Source: Paraburkholderia caffeinitolerans (GTDB lineage Bacteria; Pseudomonadota; Gammaproteobacteria; Burkholderiales; Burkholderiaceae). Taken from it: a DNA stretch of 64,000 nucleotides. The notes beneath the pieces are model-generated. The model saw only the letters and a program-made list of their open reading frames with translations, was not told the origin of the DNA and did no database searches. The stretch lies in NCBI RefSeq assembly GCF_902859945.1, contig NZ_CADIKL010000018.1, positions 1-64,000 on the forward strand. Reading direction: 5' to 3'. How positions within the stretch are numbered: position 1 is the first letter of the stretch; each line of letters begins with the position of its first letter. The position numbers were made by a program, and so were the translations under genes. Below are positions 33,822 through 41,939 of this stretch, piece by piece.

Positions 33822-34697
33822 TCACGAAGGCTTCGCAGTCTTTATCAGATTGTCCGCCTGTAGCATGCCCGGCAAGGCCTCAACGAACAGATCTGTCTGC
33901 AATGCCGCGCCAGCCTCGATGTCGTATTGCGAGAAGTCGCGGACACCAGCCGCCAATAGAACTTCGTCGTCCAGAAAGAACTTTCCGGAGGACTCTCTCG
34001 ATGGGCGCGTCAAAATATAGTGGGCTGCGTCAGCAACGATCTCCGGTTTGCGGCACGCAGCAATCATCTTCGCGCCGCCGATCTCGTTTCGCACGGCGGC
34101 AGTCGCAATCGCGGTTCGTGGCCACAGTGAATTCACGGCGACGCCACGGTCCTTGAACTCGCCAGCGAGCGCCAGCGTGAACAGGCTCATCGTGTATTTT
34201 GCAATGGCGTATGCCGGGAAATCCTTGAACCACTTTGCGTCTGTGACCAGCGGGGGTGACAGCGTCAGGATGTGCGGATTAGGTGCATTGAGCAGGTGAG
34301 GCAGACAGGCCTGCGCACAGACAAATGTGCCCCTGCCGTTCACCCCGTGCATCAGGTCGTACCGCTTGACGGGTGTATTCAGCGTTCCAGTCAGGCGGAT
34401 CGCACTCGCATTGTTCACGAGTATGTCGATACCGCCGAATACCTCAATGGTCCTGGCAACGGCGTCCTTTACGCGCTCCTCATCGCGAATGTCGACGACG
34501 AGTGGAAGCGCATTTCCGCCAGCCGCTTCCACTGCAGCGGCGGCCGTATGGATCGTGCCGTCGAGCCGCGGGTCCGGGTCTGCCGTTTTCGCTGCAATCA
34601 CGACGTTGGCTCCGTCGCGTGCTGCGCGTAGTGCAATGGCAAGTCCGATACCCCGGCTGCCACCGGACATGAAAATTGTCTTGCCGGCAAGGTCCAT
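33822..34697 (-). CDS. Short-chain dehydrogenase/reductase (HSDL2-like)
   Basis: 291 residues. Cofactor motif SGGSRGIGLAIALRAARDGANVV, NNAS at IDILVNNASAIRL, catalytic YAIAKY. The segment KTADPDPRLDGTIHTAAAAVEAAGGNALPLVVDIRDE resembles the HSDL2 subgroup, usually NADP(H)-dependent reductases of hydroxy-lipid or steroid-like substrates. GAGGAG abuts the ATG at 34703 and is six bases from the ATG at 34697, so 34697 is chosen. The isochorismatase-like gene follows on the same strand. Confidence 0.9.
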   Translation of the reverse strand: MDLAGKTIFMSGGSRGIGLAIALRAARDGANVVIAAKTADPDPRLDGTIHTAAAAVEAAGGNALPLVVDIRDEERVKDAVARTIEVFGGIDILVNNASAIRLTGTLNTPVKRYDLMHGVNGRGTFVCAQACLPHLLNAPNPHILTLSPPLVTDAKWFKDFPAYAIAKYTMSLFTLALAGEFKDRGVAVNSLWPRTAIATAAVRNEIGGAKMIAACRKPEIVADAAHYILTRPSRESSGKFFLDDEVLLAAGVRDFSQYDIEAGAALQTDLFVEALPGMLQADNLIKTAKPS

Positions 34698-34977
34698 GGT
34701 CATCTCCTCACTTCTTGCGCTGGTATGCGCTAGCTACGCTGCGCCTCAGGCGCGCTTCACGACGCCCCGCACCGACGGGTTTGACCCGCCAATGTGCAGA
34801 TCAATTCGCTGCAAAGCGGCAATCGTCGATGTCCACAACGCAGACAGGTGTTGGCAACTGGTTGATTGTTTGATTTTGCGCCTAAGATGAATTTCTATGC
34901 GCGCAAGCTGTTGCAGGCCCGCAAACGGCGGGAGCCAGAAGGCCGCGCGCGGATCGACGCCAACAAGTGTTTTCATC

Positions 34978-35676
34978 ATGAATGCGAGCGTGCGCGCGGC
35001 GGGTGCCTGTCGTGCGTCTGCAATAACACCAAGGTGCGCGACGGAGAACGCCGCGCTGGGGACGTCTGGCCGGCCTGGCCGGTCGGCCTTGCTTCGCCAT
35101 GTCTTGCTTGCACTGGCTTGCGCGCTGGGCGCGGCGCCGGCCGTGCCCGCCGTGATACCCGCCAATACAGTCGACCCAGCCAGCACGACGCACGCCGTTA
35201 CTGGCGCGAGCCGTACCGATCTCCCCATTCCGCCACGCGACGCAGCCGTGCGCCAGGTCGTGCTGGGCATCATCAGCTTTACACGCTGGCCGACGCCGCC
35301 CGCGCGCCTGCACCTGTGCGTGACGGGCCGGCCCAACTACGCGCAGGGCTTCGTCGACACGCTGCAGGCCGGCTCGACGCCGCTCGACGTACAGCACGTC
35401 GAGTTTAATGATTCCACCCTCGGCGCAACCTGCCAGGTCGTCTATCTTGGCGAACTGAGCAACACCGAGCGACAGCAGGTAAGCGCTGCCGTGGCAGGCC
35501 ATCCTGTCCTGACGATTGCGGAGCACGATCCGTCTTGTACCGCAGGCAGCATGTTCTGTCTCACTATCGACGGCGAACGCGTCACGTTCGATATCAATCT
35601 CGATGCCGTGGCGCGCAGCGGCGTACGAGTCCACCCGAATGTACTCAACCTGGCGCGGCGGCCGGTGATGCCATGA
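34978..35676 (+). CDS. yfiR: YfiR-family periplasmic repressor of the diguanylate cyclase YfiN
   Basis: 232 residues from the ATG at 34978; an earlier ATG at 34897 is possible. A signal-peptide-like stretch (RSALLRHVLLALACALGAAPAVPA) precedes the YfiR domain: AVRQVVLGIISFTRWPTPPARLHLCVTG, CQVVYLGEL, PVLTIAEHDPSCTAGSMFCLT, VTFDINLDAVARSGVRVHPNVLNLAR. Four cysteines in LHLC, ATC, PSC and MFC match the positions that form two disulfides in YfiR, which respond to periplasmic redox state. YfiR inhibits YfiN until sequestered by YfiB. Its stop overlaps the yfiN ATG. Confidence 0.9.
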   Translation: MNASVRAAGACRASAITPRCATENAALGTSGRPGRSALLRHVLLALACALGAAPAVPAVIPANTVDPASTTHAVTGASRTDLPIPPRDAAVRQVVLGIISFTRWPTPPARLHLCVTGRPNYAQGFVDTLQAGSTPLDVQHVEFNDSTLGATCQVVYLGELSNTERQQVSAAVAGHPVLTIAEHDPSCTAGSMFCLTIDGERVTFDINLDAVARSGVRVHPNVLNLARRPVMP

Positions 35677-36941
35677 CACAGCCCGCACCCCCCGTTTCCC
35701 CTCCGCCGACGCCGCGCCCGACGCTGCAAGCCGTATTGCGCCGCGCGCACCTGCGTCTGGCGTTCGTCGCCGTCACAATGGCCACGGTGTCATTGATCAT
35801 GGTCGCTGTGATCGCATTGCGGGCCTATTCCGGCAACAACCTGAACCTGCTGGCACGCTCCCTCGGCTATACGGTTGAGGCGGCGTTGGTGTTCGGCGAC
35901 CGTGTCGCAGCGGCCCAGGCGATCGAGCTGATCGCCAAAGAAGAGGACGTGGCTGAGATCGTTGTCACGGATAGCAGGAGCCGGCCGTTCGCGGCATGGC
36001 AGACGCCAGCCGCCAGTGCGATCGCCCGGCTCGAGCGGGCAGTCGCCGACGTTGCGCTGCCCGGACCCGTGACCGTACCGGTGCTGCACGACGGCATCGT
36101 CGTCGGTTACGTCGAAGTGCGCGGCCAGGGGCATCAGTTCTTCGGCTTCCTGCTCGGAGGCGTCGGCGGTATCCTGGCCTGCCTCGCCGTTAGCGTACTT
36201 GGCGCCTATGTCAGTTCGAAGCGCGTGGTGCGCAATATTGTCGCCCCGCTGGGCGCGCTGGCCGGTGTCGCCCACGCAGTGCGGCGCGAACGCGCGTTCG
36301 AGCGGCGCGTCAAGCCCGCTGCGATTGCTGAACTGAATCAGCTCGGCGACGACTTCAACGCCTTGCTCGATGAATTCGAAGACTGGCAAAACCACCTGCG
36401 CGACGAAAACGCGTCGCTCGAACACAAGGCAACCCACGATGCGCTCACTGGCCTGCCCAACCGCTTGCAGTTCGAAGCTCGCCTCAAGTGCGCTCTCAGC
36501 GAAGCCACGGTGACGGACCAGCGAGTCGCCGTTCTCTATCTCGACTGTGACCGTTTCAAAGAGATCAACGACTGCTTCGGCCATGACGCGGGCGACGCGG
36601 TGCTGATCGGCATCGCGGCACGGCTGCGTACGCAATTGTGCGAGGTCGATCTGGTGGCACGGCTCGGCGGCGACGAATTCGCCGTGATGCTGGCGCCGAT
36701 GCGCGAACTGGCCAGCGCCGCCCGTATTGCCGAGGACATCCTGTCCGGCATGACGCTGTCGATCACGTTGTCCGATGGCCGCACGGTCGCCGCCATGATG
36801 AGCATCGGGATTGCACTGTATCCCGATCACGCGTGCGACGCGAACGGCCTGCTGCGCGCTGCAGATGCGGCGATGTATCGGGCCAAGCGCGCGCGACCGG
36901 GTTCGTGGCAGTTCGCCGAAGGTATTGCTGGACCGGCTTGA
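35673..36941 (+). CDS. yfiN: YfiN/TpbB-like membrane diguanylate cyclase
   Basis: 422 residues. Order: TM1 (AFVAVTMATVSLIMVAVIALRAY), periplasmic CHASE8-type PAS-like domain (SLGYTVEAALVFGDRVAAAQAIELIAKEEDVAEIVV), TM2 (FLLGGVGGILACLAVSVLGAYV), HAMP (SKRVVRNIVAPLGALAGVAHAVRRER), then GGDEF with the active site RLGGDEF (332-336). It makes cyclic di-GMP from GTP, promoting biofilm. The product-inhibition I-site RxxD reads C323-E-V-D326, so feedback by c-di-GMP may be weak. The real start is ATG 35673; the upstream frame is a shadow. Confidence 0.95.
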   Translation: MTQPAPPVSPPPTPRPTLQAVLRRAHLRLAFVAVTMATVSLIMVAVIALRAYSGNNLNLLARSLGYTVEAALVFGDRVAAAQAIELIAKEEDVAEIVVTDSRSRPFAAWQTPAASAIARLERAVADVALPGPVTVPVLHDGIVVGYVEVRGQGHQFFGFLLGGVGGILACLAVSVLGAYVSSKRVVRNIVAPLGALAGVAHAVRRERAFERRVKPAAIAELNQLGDDFNALLDEFEDWQNHLRDENASLEHKATHDALTGLPNRLQFEARLKCALSEATVTDQRVAVLYLDCDRFKEINDCFGHDAGDAVLIGIAARLRTQLCEVDLVARLGGDEFAVMLAPMRELASAARIAEDILSGMTLSITLSDGRTVAAMMSIGIALYPDHACDANGLLRAADAAMYRAKRARPGSWQFAEGIAGPA

Positions 36942-37023
36942 CGCGATGGCATGGCGCAGCAGCCGGAGCGTCGCAAGGATTAGCAACAGCGCGCGCGAAG
37001 CCGGCGCGCTCGAGGAGAATGCG

Positions 37024-37536
37024 ATGAACAAGCACTCGTTTCCTGCAAGGATCTGGCGATCAGGTATTGTGAGCGCACTGCTCCTGTGTTTGCTGCTTGG
37101 GGGCTGCAAGACGCCGCCGCTTTACCGCGGTCTGACGCACAAGCAGGTCCAGGTACTCACGTCTGCGGGATTCGAGGAGACCGAGCAGGGCTTCGAGTTC
37201 GGCTTGACCGGCCCCATCCTGTTCGACTTCGATCGCTATAACCTCAAGCCTGACGTCCGCCGGACTGTCGAGCGGATTGGCCGCACGCTTACGTCGGCGG
37301 GGCTCAACAGCGTGCGCGTCTATGGCTACAGCGATGCGGAGGGCTCAAACGCCTATGACCTCGAGTTGTCCAGACGCCGCGCCGAGATCGTGGCGCTCGA
37401 ACTCGTCGACACCGGCCTTCCTGCCGAACACGTCGAAATCGCTGGGAAAGGCAAGCGCGACCCGGTTGGCGACAACCGCACGGAAGCCGGCCGCGCACAA
37501 AACCGCCGGGTCGCAATTGTCGTCTCACCGCGCTGA
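37024..37536 (+). CDS. yfiB: YfiB-like OmpA-family lipoprotein
   Basis: 170 residues, ATG at 37024 with GAGGAG at 37012-37017. Lipobox LLGGC gives an outer-membrane lipoprotein; the OmpA C-terminal peptidoglycan-binding domain follows (ILFDFDRYNLKPDVRRTVERIGRTL, VYGYSDAEGSNAYDLELSRRRAEIV, GKGKRDPVGDNRTEAGRAQNRRVAIVV). In the Pseudomonas YfiBNR system YfiB traps YfiR at the outer membrane and so activates YfiN. Third gene of a complete yfiRNB operon; the inverted repeat starts 86 bases after its stop. Confidence 0.92.
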   Translation: MNKHSFPARIWRSGIVSALLLCLLLGGCKTPPLYRGLTHKQVQVLTSAGFEETEQGFEFGLTGPILFDFDRYNLKPDVRRTVERIGRTLTSAGLNSVRVYGYSDAEGSNAYDLELSRRRAEIVALELVDTGLPAEHVEIAGKGKRDPVGDNRTEAGRAQNRRVAIVVSPR

Positions 37537-37622
37537 GCCGGCGCGGTGTTTCGCTTGTGGCGGTTCCAACCGGCATCCGCCCGGTAAGCATGGTCGCGAG
37601 AGTAATGGCGCGGGAGAACGGC

Positions 37623-37713
37623 GCATCAATGGACCGTTGTTGCCGCAGCCAATATTGTCAATTGATCAGGATGCCAATGCATTCTACGAATCTAATTAGC
37701 CGTTGACGTTAAG
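37623..37713 (+). repeat. 91-bp inverted repeat, right copy
   Basis: Partner of 32669-32759 in opposite orientation, 82 of 91 identical. It follows yfiB directly, so the two copies bracket the IS6 remnant, isochorismatase-like, SDR and yfiRNB genes (about 4.9 kb). Confidence 0.85.
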
Positions 37714-38099
37714 GTGATAATGCGCTTCGGGCTTTTGTTCCTTCTTGTAAAACTGTGCGTGAAAACCTGAGATCCTCAACGCCGAGGGGGTTGCCTAACT
37801 GGAGAAAATATCCGCGGAGGTCAACTGCGTATTGGCTGGATTATCAATGTGAGCCTCTATTGGACGCCGACAGTAGTCGTGGGCGAATTTGCGGGCGGCC
37901 GTAAGGAATTGTTGGACCCTGGTTGGGAATAGTGCCGCCGCACCAACACGAATGAATGTTCATCAAGCTGTTGCATCGACCGGTTGAATCTGCCGGCGGA
38001 CCCAGAAGTTCGGAAAGAGATTAGACGTAGCAGGAAGGGGCAGACGCCACCTGCTAAACTCATTGATTATCGACCTGGATGTCTTTTAGTAAGCCAATC
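37714..38099. other. 386-bp stretch without a recognisable gene
   Basis: Only short unmatched frames, the longest on the minus strand at 37857-38063. It is AT-richer than the flanks and looks like degraded island sequence plus the upstream region of the SUI1 gene. Confidence 0.5.
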
Positions 38100-38462
38100 A
38101 TGAAGAGCAGTGCGAAAGGGGGCCTCGTTTATTCCACTGACGGCGGGCGGATGTGTCCCGATTGCAGGCGGGTTCTCGCGCAATGCGTTTGCAGGACGAT
38201 CGCCAGTACACGACAGGTAGGCGACGGCGTTGCACGGGTGGTTCGCGAGACCAAAGGTCGGGGCGGGAAGAGCGTGACGATCGTTAAGGGGTTGGCGCTT
38301 GACCCCGCTGGCCTGGCCTTGCTGGGGAAGCAGTTGCGTGCGGCCTGCGGCTCGGGTGGAACGGTCAAGGATGGCGTGATTGAAGTGCAGGGCGACCATT
38401 GCGACCGCGTCCTCGAAGAACTCAAAAAGTCCGGCCATAGTGCGAAGCGGGCCGGGGGCTAA
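38100..38462 (+). CDS. yciH: SUI1/YciH-type translation initiation factor
   Basis: 120 residues from the ATG at 38100; ATG 38079 would add seven residues. GGLVYSTDGGRMCPDCRRVLAQCVC carries the YciH zinc-knuckle-like cysteines, then the SUI1/eIF1 core VARVVRETKGRGGKSVTIVKGLALDPAGLALLGKQLRAACGSGGTVKDGVIEVQGDHCDRVLEELKKSGHSAKRAGG read in segments. Eukaryotic eIF1 homologues in bacteria weigh on initiation fidelity; YciH has been linked to stress. Full length, so probably functional despite lying among remnants. Confidence 0.92.
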   Translation: MKSSAKGGLVYSTDGGRMCPDCRRVLAQCVCRTIASTRQVGDGVARVVRETKGRGGKSVTIVKGLALDPAGLALLGKQLRAACGSGGTVKDGVIEVQGDHCDRVLEELKKSGHSAKRAGG

Positions 38463-38753
38463 TTTATCAGTGGGCGGCGGCCGAGAGGCTCAATAGACCG
38501 CGCATGGGCAGCAACAGCCAGCTATCGTCAATTCACGAAGGTCATCTCACGAGATGGAGTTGCCCGGCGTCGTTCAGGGCTCTTTGTGGATGATTCATCC
38601 GATATCCGGGGGCAGGGATGGCGCCACAAGCCGCGCCAGTACCTCGGGGTAATGCGATCAAGCGAATAGCGCAAAATGTGGCTCGTTGAAACGCGCCTGA
38701 GCTGGTTTTTCAGCGCGGTGCATTGGCAAGACAATCATGCTGAAGAGGGACAA

Positions 38754-39398
38754 ATGAAGAAAGGAAAGGCGAAACTTACGCGTCATGATGCTGAACGACT
38801 CTTCGAAGGACTACCCAGCGGGAACGTGAGGGTGTCGAGCCGGCCCGAGAACCCATTCGAATCAGGGGCGTTCGCCGAGGTCGAGCGCGTCGACGACGAA
38901 GCCAAACTCTGGAAAGACAATCTCATCACTCTCCCGGTAGCGATCGAGTTGCCTGCTGGCTACGAGTCGGTCTCCCGCATGCGCGAGGCGATGGCGCGGG
39001 CATGGCGCATGAAGTGGGTGCGTGAGGGGGAAAACGAGGTTGTCGCCGAATTTCCTGAAGGATGGACAGCCGTTCGCCCGAAAAGTGGGCCCATAGAGTT
39101 GCGAGATTCCTCGGGCGTGGTCCGTGCCTTGTACGGGTGGGCCGAGGACGCTGAACTCAGGATTCTGCCGCGCTATCTGGTTGAGTCGCAGGCGAACAGT
39201 TCAACTGGACTGGGTAGCCTGGTAGTCCGTGATCGTGCAAACAGCCAGATTCTCGAGAGATCATCAATCTGGTCTGCTAAATCTGGTACCAATCATCCGG
39301 ATTGGAGCAGGCTGACAGTGTGGCTCAACTCACACTACCCGCGACATCTGGATCCGCTGCGGTACTGGAAGGATTGCGAGGAAAATATCCAGAGCTAA
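38754..39398 (+). CDS. Hypothetical protein
   Basis: 214 residues from the ATG at 38754, preceded by GAGGGA. Highly charged N terminus (MKKGKAKLTRHDAERLFEGLPSGNVRVSSRPENPFES), then a mixed alpha/beta body with many Trp (ARAWRMKWVREGENEVVAEFPEGW, VRALYGWAED, HPDWSRLTVWLNSHYPRHLDPLRYWKDCEE). No signal peptide or membrane segment, and no family recognised. Codon use is coherent, so I take it as a real cytoplasmic gene of the accessory region. Confidence 0.55.
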   Translation: MKKGKAKLTRHDAERLFEGLPSGNVRVSSRPENPFESGAFAEVERVDDEAKLWKDNLITLPVAIELPAGYESVSRMREAMARAWRMKWVREGENEVVAEFPEGWTAVRPKSGPIELRDSSGVVRALYGWAEDAELRILPRYLVESQANSSTGLGSLVVRDRANSQILERSSIWSAKSGTNHPDWSRLTVWLNSHYPRHLDPLRYWKDCEENIQS

Positions 39399-39443
39399 GC
39401 GGTCTTTCGATTTTTGGGCGCTCGGTTCCCGAGGCAAAGTAAC

Positions 39444-39491
39444 GCTTCCCGGCTTCCCGGCTTCCCGGCTTCCCGGCTTCCCGGCTTCCCG
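39444..39491 (+). repeat. Tandem repeat, six copies of an 8-bp unit
   Basis: GCTTCCCG repeated six times without a mismatch from 39444 to 39491. It sits 45 bases after the hypothetical gene and is a candidate hypervariable (VNTR) locus. Open frames across it are by-products of the repeat. Confidence 0.95.
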
Positions 39492-39841
39492 GCTGCGCTG
39501 GCAAGTCCCACTGCTGGATCGAACCACCGGGGCGGTACGAAGGCCTGCTTCGCTCGTATGGGTCCATTGCATGTCGGGGAACTTCCACCCGTATAGGCGT
39601 TTGAGCGATGACCAGTCTACGAGCGAAGCACGGACAAGTTCAATTTGCTGGCTGGATCAATCGACCAAATTCGGCCGTTCGTTACTGCCGTACGGATCGT
39701 CAACGATCTGCATCGCGGAGCGGTTGCAGAATTGAAGAACCGGAATCAGCCGTCCATAGTCCGTGGAGCGGCTTCGCGACATGGTGCCGCCGCCGTGTAG
39801 CTCGCCTCTCAGGTTTGGGGTTGCTTCGATTGTCTCGTTTT
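39492..39841. other. 350-bp stretch without a recognisable gene
   Basis: Short unmatched frames only (for example 39608-39877 plus), overlapping the 3' end of the next minus-strand gene. Nothing recognisable. Confidence 0.5.
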
Positions 39842-40156
39842 CTACGCGTCCTTGAGCCAGGGCATTTCCACGGGTGACACCACCAGCTGCCGGAACTCGC
39901 GCTTCAGTTCGAAGATAAACCCAACCAGGATCATGGAGTCGGCATAGGGGATTGGAAATACGTGAGGGTTTTCCGCCGTGCGCAGCGGGTGCGTGGGCGT
40001 GTCCGCCGTCGTTGCGGCGTTCTCCCGGACGCTTTCCAGTTCGTCAGCCATTGCCTGCCCACTTAGTTTCACGACGCGGCTACGCAGGTCGCTGAAGGGT
40101 TCGATGCGCGCCCCGTCTTCGTTGTATTCCGGCACTTCATAGATGAACCAGGACAT
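39842..40156 (-). CDS. Hypothetical protein
   Basis: 104 residues from the ATG at 40156, with a strong AGGAG eight bases upstream. Sequence MSWFIYEVPEYNEDGARIEPF, then VKLSGQAMADELESVRENAATTADTPTHPL and PHVFPIPYADSMILVGFIFELKREFRQLV. No known domain; probably a small soluble alpha/beta protein. The good ribosome-binding site makes it a real gene. Confidence 0.6.
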   Translation of the reverse strand: MSWFIYEVPEYNEDGARIEPFSDLRSRVVKLSGQAMADELESVRENAATTADTPTHPLRTAENPHVFPIPYADSMILVGFIFELKREFRQLVVSPVEMPWLKDA

Positions 40157-40190
40157 TTGCGTCTCCTGAAAAAAGGCAGCCATTCTAACA

Positions 40191-40440
40191 GTGGGCGTAA
40201 TTGCGACCGGCCTGATATCTCTGGAGCATTTCAACCTTGGAGAGCGGGCCGTTGCCCTTGGGGAACCAGGGCGGCTTGACGGCGCTGAAAGCTATGAGCG
40301 CTGCCTTGAGCTTGACCCGTCGTACGCGGATACTCACCGCAATCTGGCAAGCCTGCTTGAGAGACGGGTTGACGCTCAGGGCGCATCATCTGAATGCCTG
40401 GAGCCGCATGACGACTTGAAAGCTATATTCAAGGGGATAA
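40191..40440 (+). pseudogene. TPR-protein remnant
   Basis: The frame contains one tetratricopeptide unit (AESYERCLELDPSYADTHRNLASLLERR) flanked by unrelated residues, and the trailing CLEPHDDLKA resembles the end of such a repeat protein. No valid start or full fold, so it is a scrap of a larger TPR gene. Confidence 0.45.
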
Positions 40441-40730
40441 TGCCTGCATTCACACGTTCTGCTCTAACGCAGCTCAAACGTCCTCCGTCCGGGCTGTTGC
40501 CCTCGCATTCCCTCCGGCAGCTCGGGGCGCAGCCCAGCCTCAATCTGATCGATGGTTGGCAGGATGATCTCCAGCGATGGTGGCGCTGCGCGCATTTTCT
40601 GTCACCCGGCCACGCCAATCGGTTTGGTCACACCGCGCAGCGCATATATCGGCTCATCTAGTACGTTACTGCGAAGCCCCTCTCGAGTACCGCATGTTCT
40701 GAAAGTTGATGCTGTCATGTAGCGCGGGAT

Positions 40731-40900
40731 ATGAGCCGGAAATTTCCAGCTGAAACCGGGACGGAATTTGGGCTAGCCTCAGTTCGGATGCGCCGGGCCT
40801 ACGTCGATCGAGGGACGAAGGAAGGCCTGTCGAACAAGGAAATCCACCGCTGCCTGAAACGCTATATCGTCTTCGCGGGCGTGCACAGGCAGGCAAGCGT
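40731..40900 (+). mobile_element. IS110-family transposase remnant (C-terminal)
   Basis: The frame ends with DRGTKEGLSNKEIHRCLKRYIV, like the C-terminal (E)xxRCLKRY(I/V) segment of IS110-type transposases. Only about 55 codons remain and the catalytic parts are absent. Confidence 0.45.
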
Positions 40901-40954
40901 ACTGGGCGCCACTTGAGGCAAGGCGCGGCGCGCCAGTGCGTTGCCAGCGTTGTG

Positions 40955-41329
40955 TCAGTCGTGCGCCATCGCGCGATCGACGCTCATTTGCGTGGGCATC
41001 ATGTTGACGTTTGCGTTATGCATGACCCACAGCGAAAGCCCGACGATCACCGCGATCAGGAGCGCCGTGCACACGAAGATGCCGGTGTTCGCTCGCTGGC
41101 TGCGCGAGGCGCCGATATGCAGGAAATACACTAGCTGCACGACGAGTTGCGCGATGCACAGCACGACGATGGCCGCGAGCCCTACCCCGGGCGATACGAG
41201 ATGAAATATGACCACGCCAAAGGACGCGAGCGTGAGCACGAGCGACAGGATTGTGCCGACCATGTAGCCCTTGAGGCTGCCGTGCGCGTCGTCATGGTCG
41301 ATTGGGTGTGTGGCGTGAGCTTGGGTCAC
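40955..41329 (-). CDS. cyoD: Cytochrome bo ubiquinol oxidase subunit IV
   Basis: 124 residues from a GTG at 41329 that overlaps the cyoC stop. Three hydrophobic helices (GTILSLVLTLASFGVVIFHLV, AAIVVLCIAQLVVQLVYFLHI, NTGIFVCTALLIAVIVGLSLWVMH) match CyoD, an assembly and stability subunit of the proton-pumping quinol oxidase. Last gene of cyoABCD; no cyoE haem O synthase follows, as the IS110 remnant begins next. Confidence 0.94.
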   Translation of the reverse strand: MTQAHATHPIDHDDAHGSLKGYMVGTILSLVLTLASFGVVIFHLVSPGVGLAAIVVLCIAQLVVQLVYFLHIGASRSQRANTGIFVCTALLIAVIVGLSLWVMHNANVNMMPTQMSVDRAMAHD

Positions 41330-41937
41330 AGCATGCCTCGCAGATAGACGAAGGTGAAAACGCAGATCCACACGAGATCCAGGAAGTGCCAGAACAGGCT
41401 CAGGCACGCGAGACGGCGGCGGGTCGCATCAGTGAGCCCGAACTTCCAGGTCTGATGCATCATGATCACAATCCACAGCAGGCCGGCCGTGACGTGTAGA
41501 CCGTGTGTGCCAACCAATGTGAAGTAAGCTGAAAGATATGCGCTCGTATGCGGGCCCGCGCCATCGGCAATGAGCTTCGCGAACTCGTTCACCTCCATGC
41601 CAACGAAGCCTGTGCCAAACGCAAACGTGATCGCGAGCCAGAGAATGACCTGCGCGCGGCGCTGCGCATGCAGGCCCAGCATCGCCATGCCGAACGTTAC
41701 GCTGCTCGCGAGCAGCAGCAGCGTTTCGCCGAGCACGTAGGGCAGTTCAAAGAGCTGCCTGCCGCTGGGACCGCCTGCCGTCGCATTCGCGAGCACGCCG
41801 AAGGTGGCGAAGAGCGTCGCGAAGATGAGGCAGTCGCTCATCAGGTAGATCCAGAACCCCAGCGTGGTTTTGGTGCCATCGTCGTGACTGTGATCGTGGC
41901 CGTGCCCATGGGCATGAGTGGTAGCAGCGTGTGCCAT
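41326..41937 (-). CDS. cyoC: Cytochrome bo ubiquinol oxidase subunit III
   Basis: 203 residues, ATG at 41937. His-rich N terminus (HAATTHAHGHGHDHSHDD) then five helices, including FWIYLMSDCLIFATLFATF, YVLGETLLLLASSVTFGMAML and VGTHGLHVTAGLLWIVIMMHQ, typical of the COX3/CyoC fold. The N-terminal His cluster could bind metal but is common in this subunit. Two bases separate it from the cyoB stop. Confidence 0.96.
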   Translation of the reverse strand: MAHAATTHAHGHGHDHSHDDGTKTTLGFWIYLMSDCLIFATLFATFGVLANATAGGPSGRQLFELPYVLGETLLLLASSVTFGMAMLGLHAQRRAQVILWLAITFAFGTGFVGMEVNEFAKLIADGAGPHTSAYLSAYFTLVGTHGLHVTAGLLWIVIMMHQTWKFGLTDATRRRLACLSLFWHFLDLVWICVFTFVYLRGML

Positions 41938-41939
41938 GG

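Noticed and set aside
39414..39596. Short repetitive peptide ORFs at the 8-bp repeat
   Set aside because: They arise in several frames from the tandem repeat and have no start signals.
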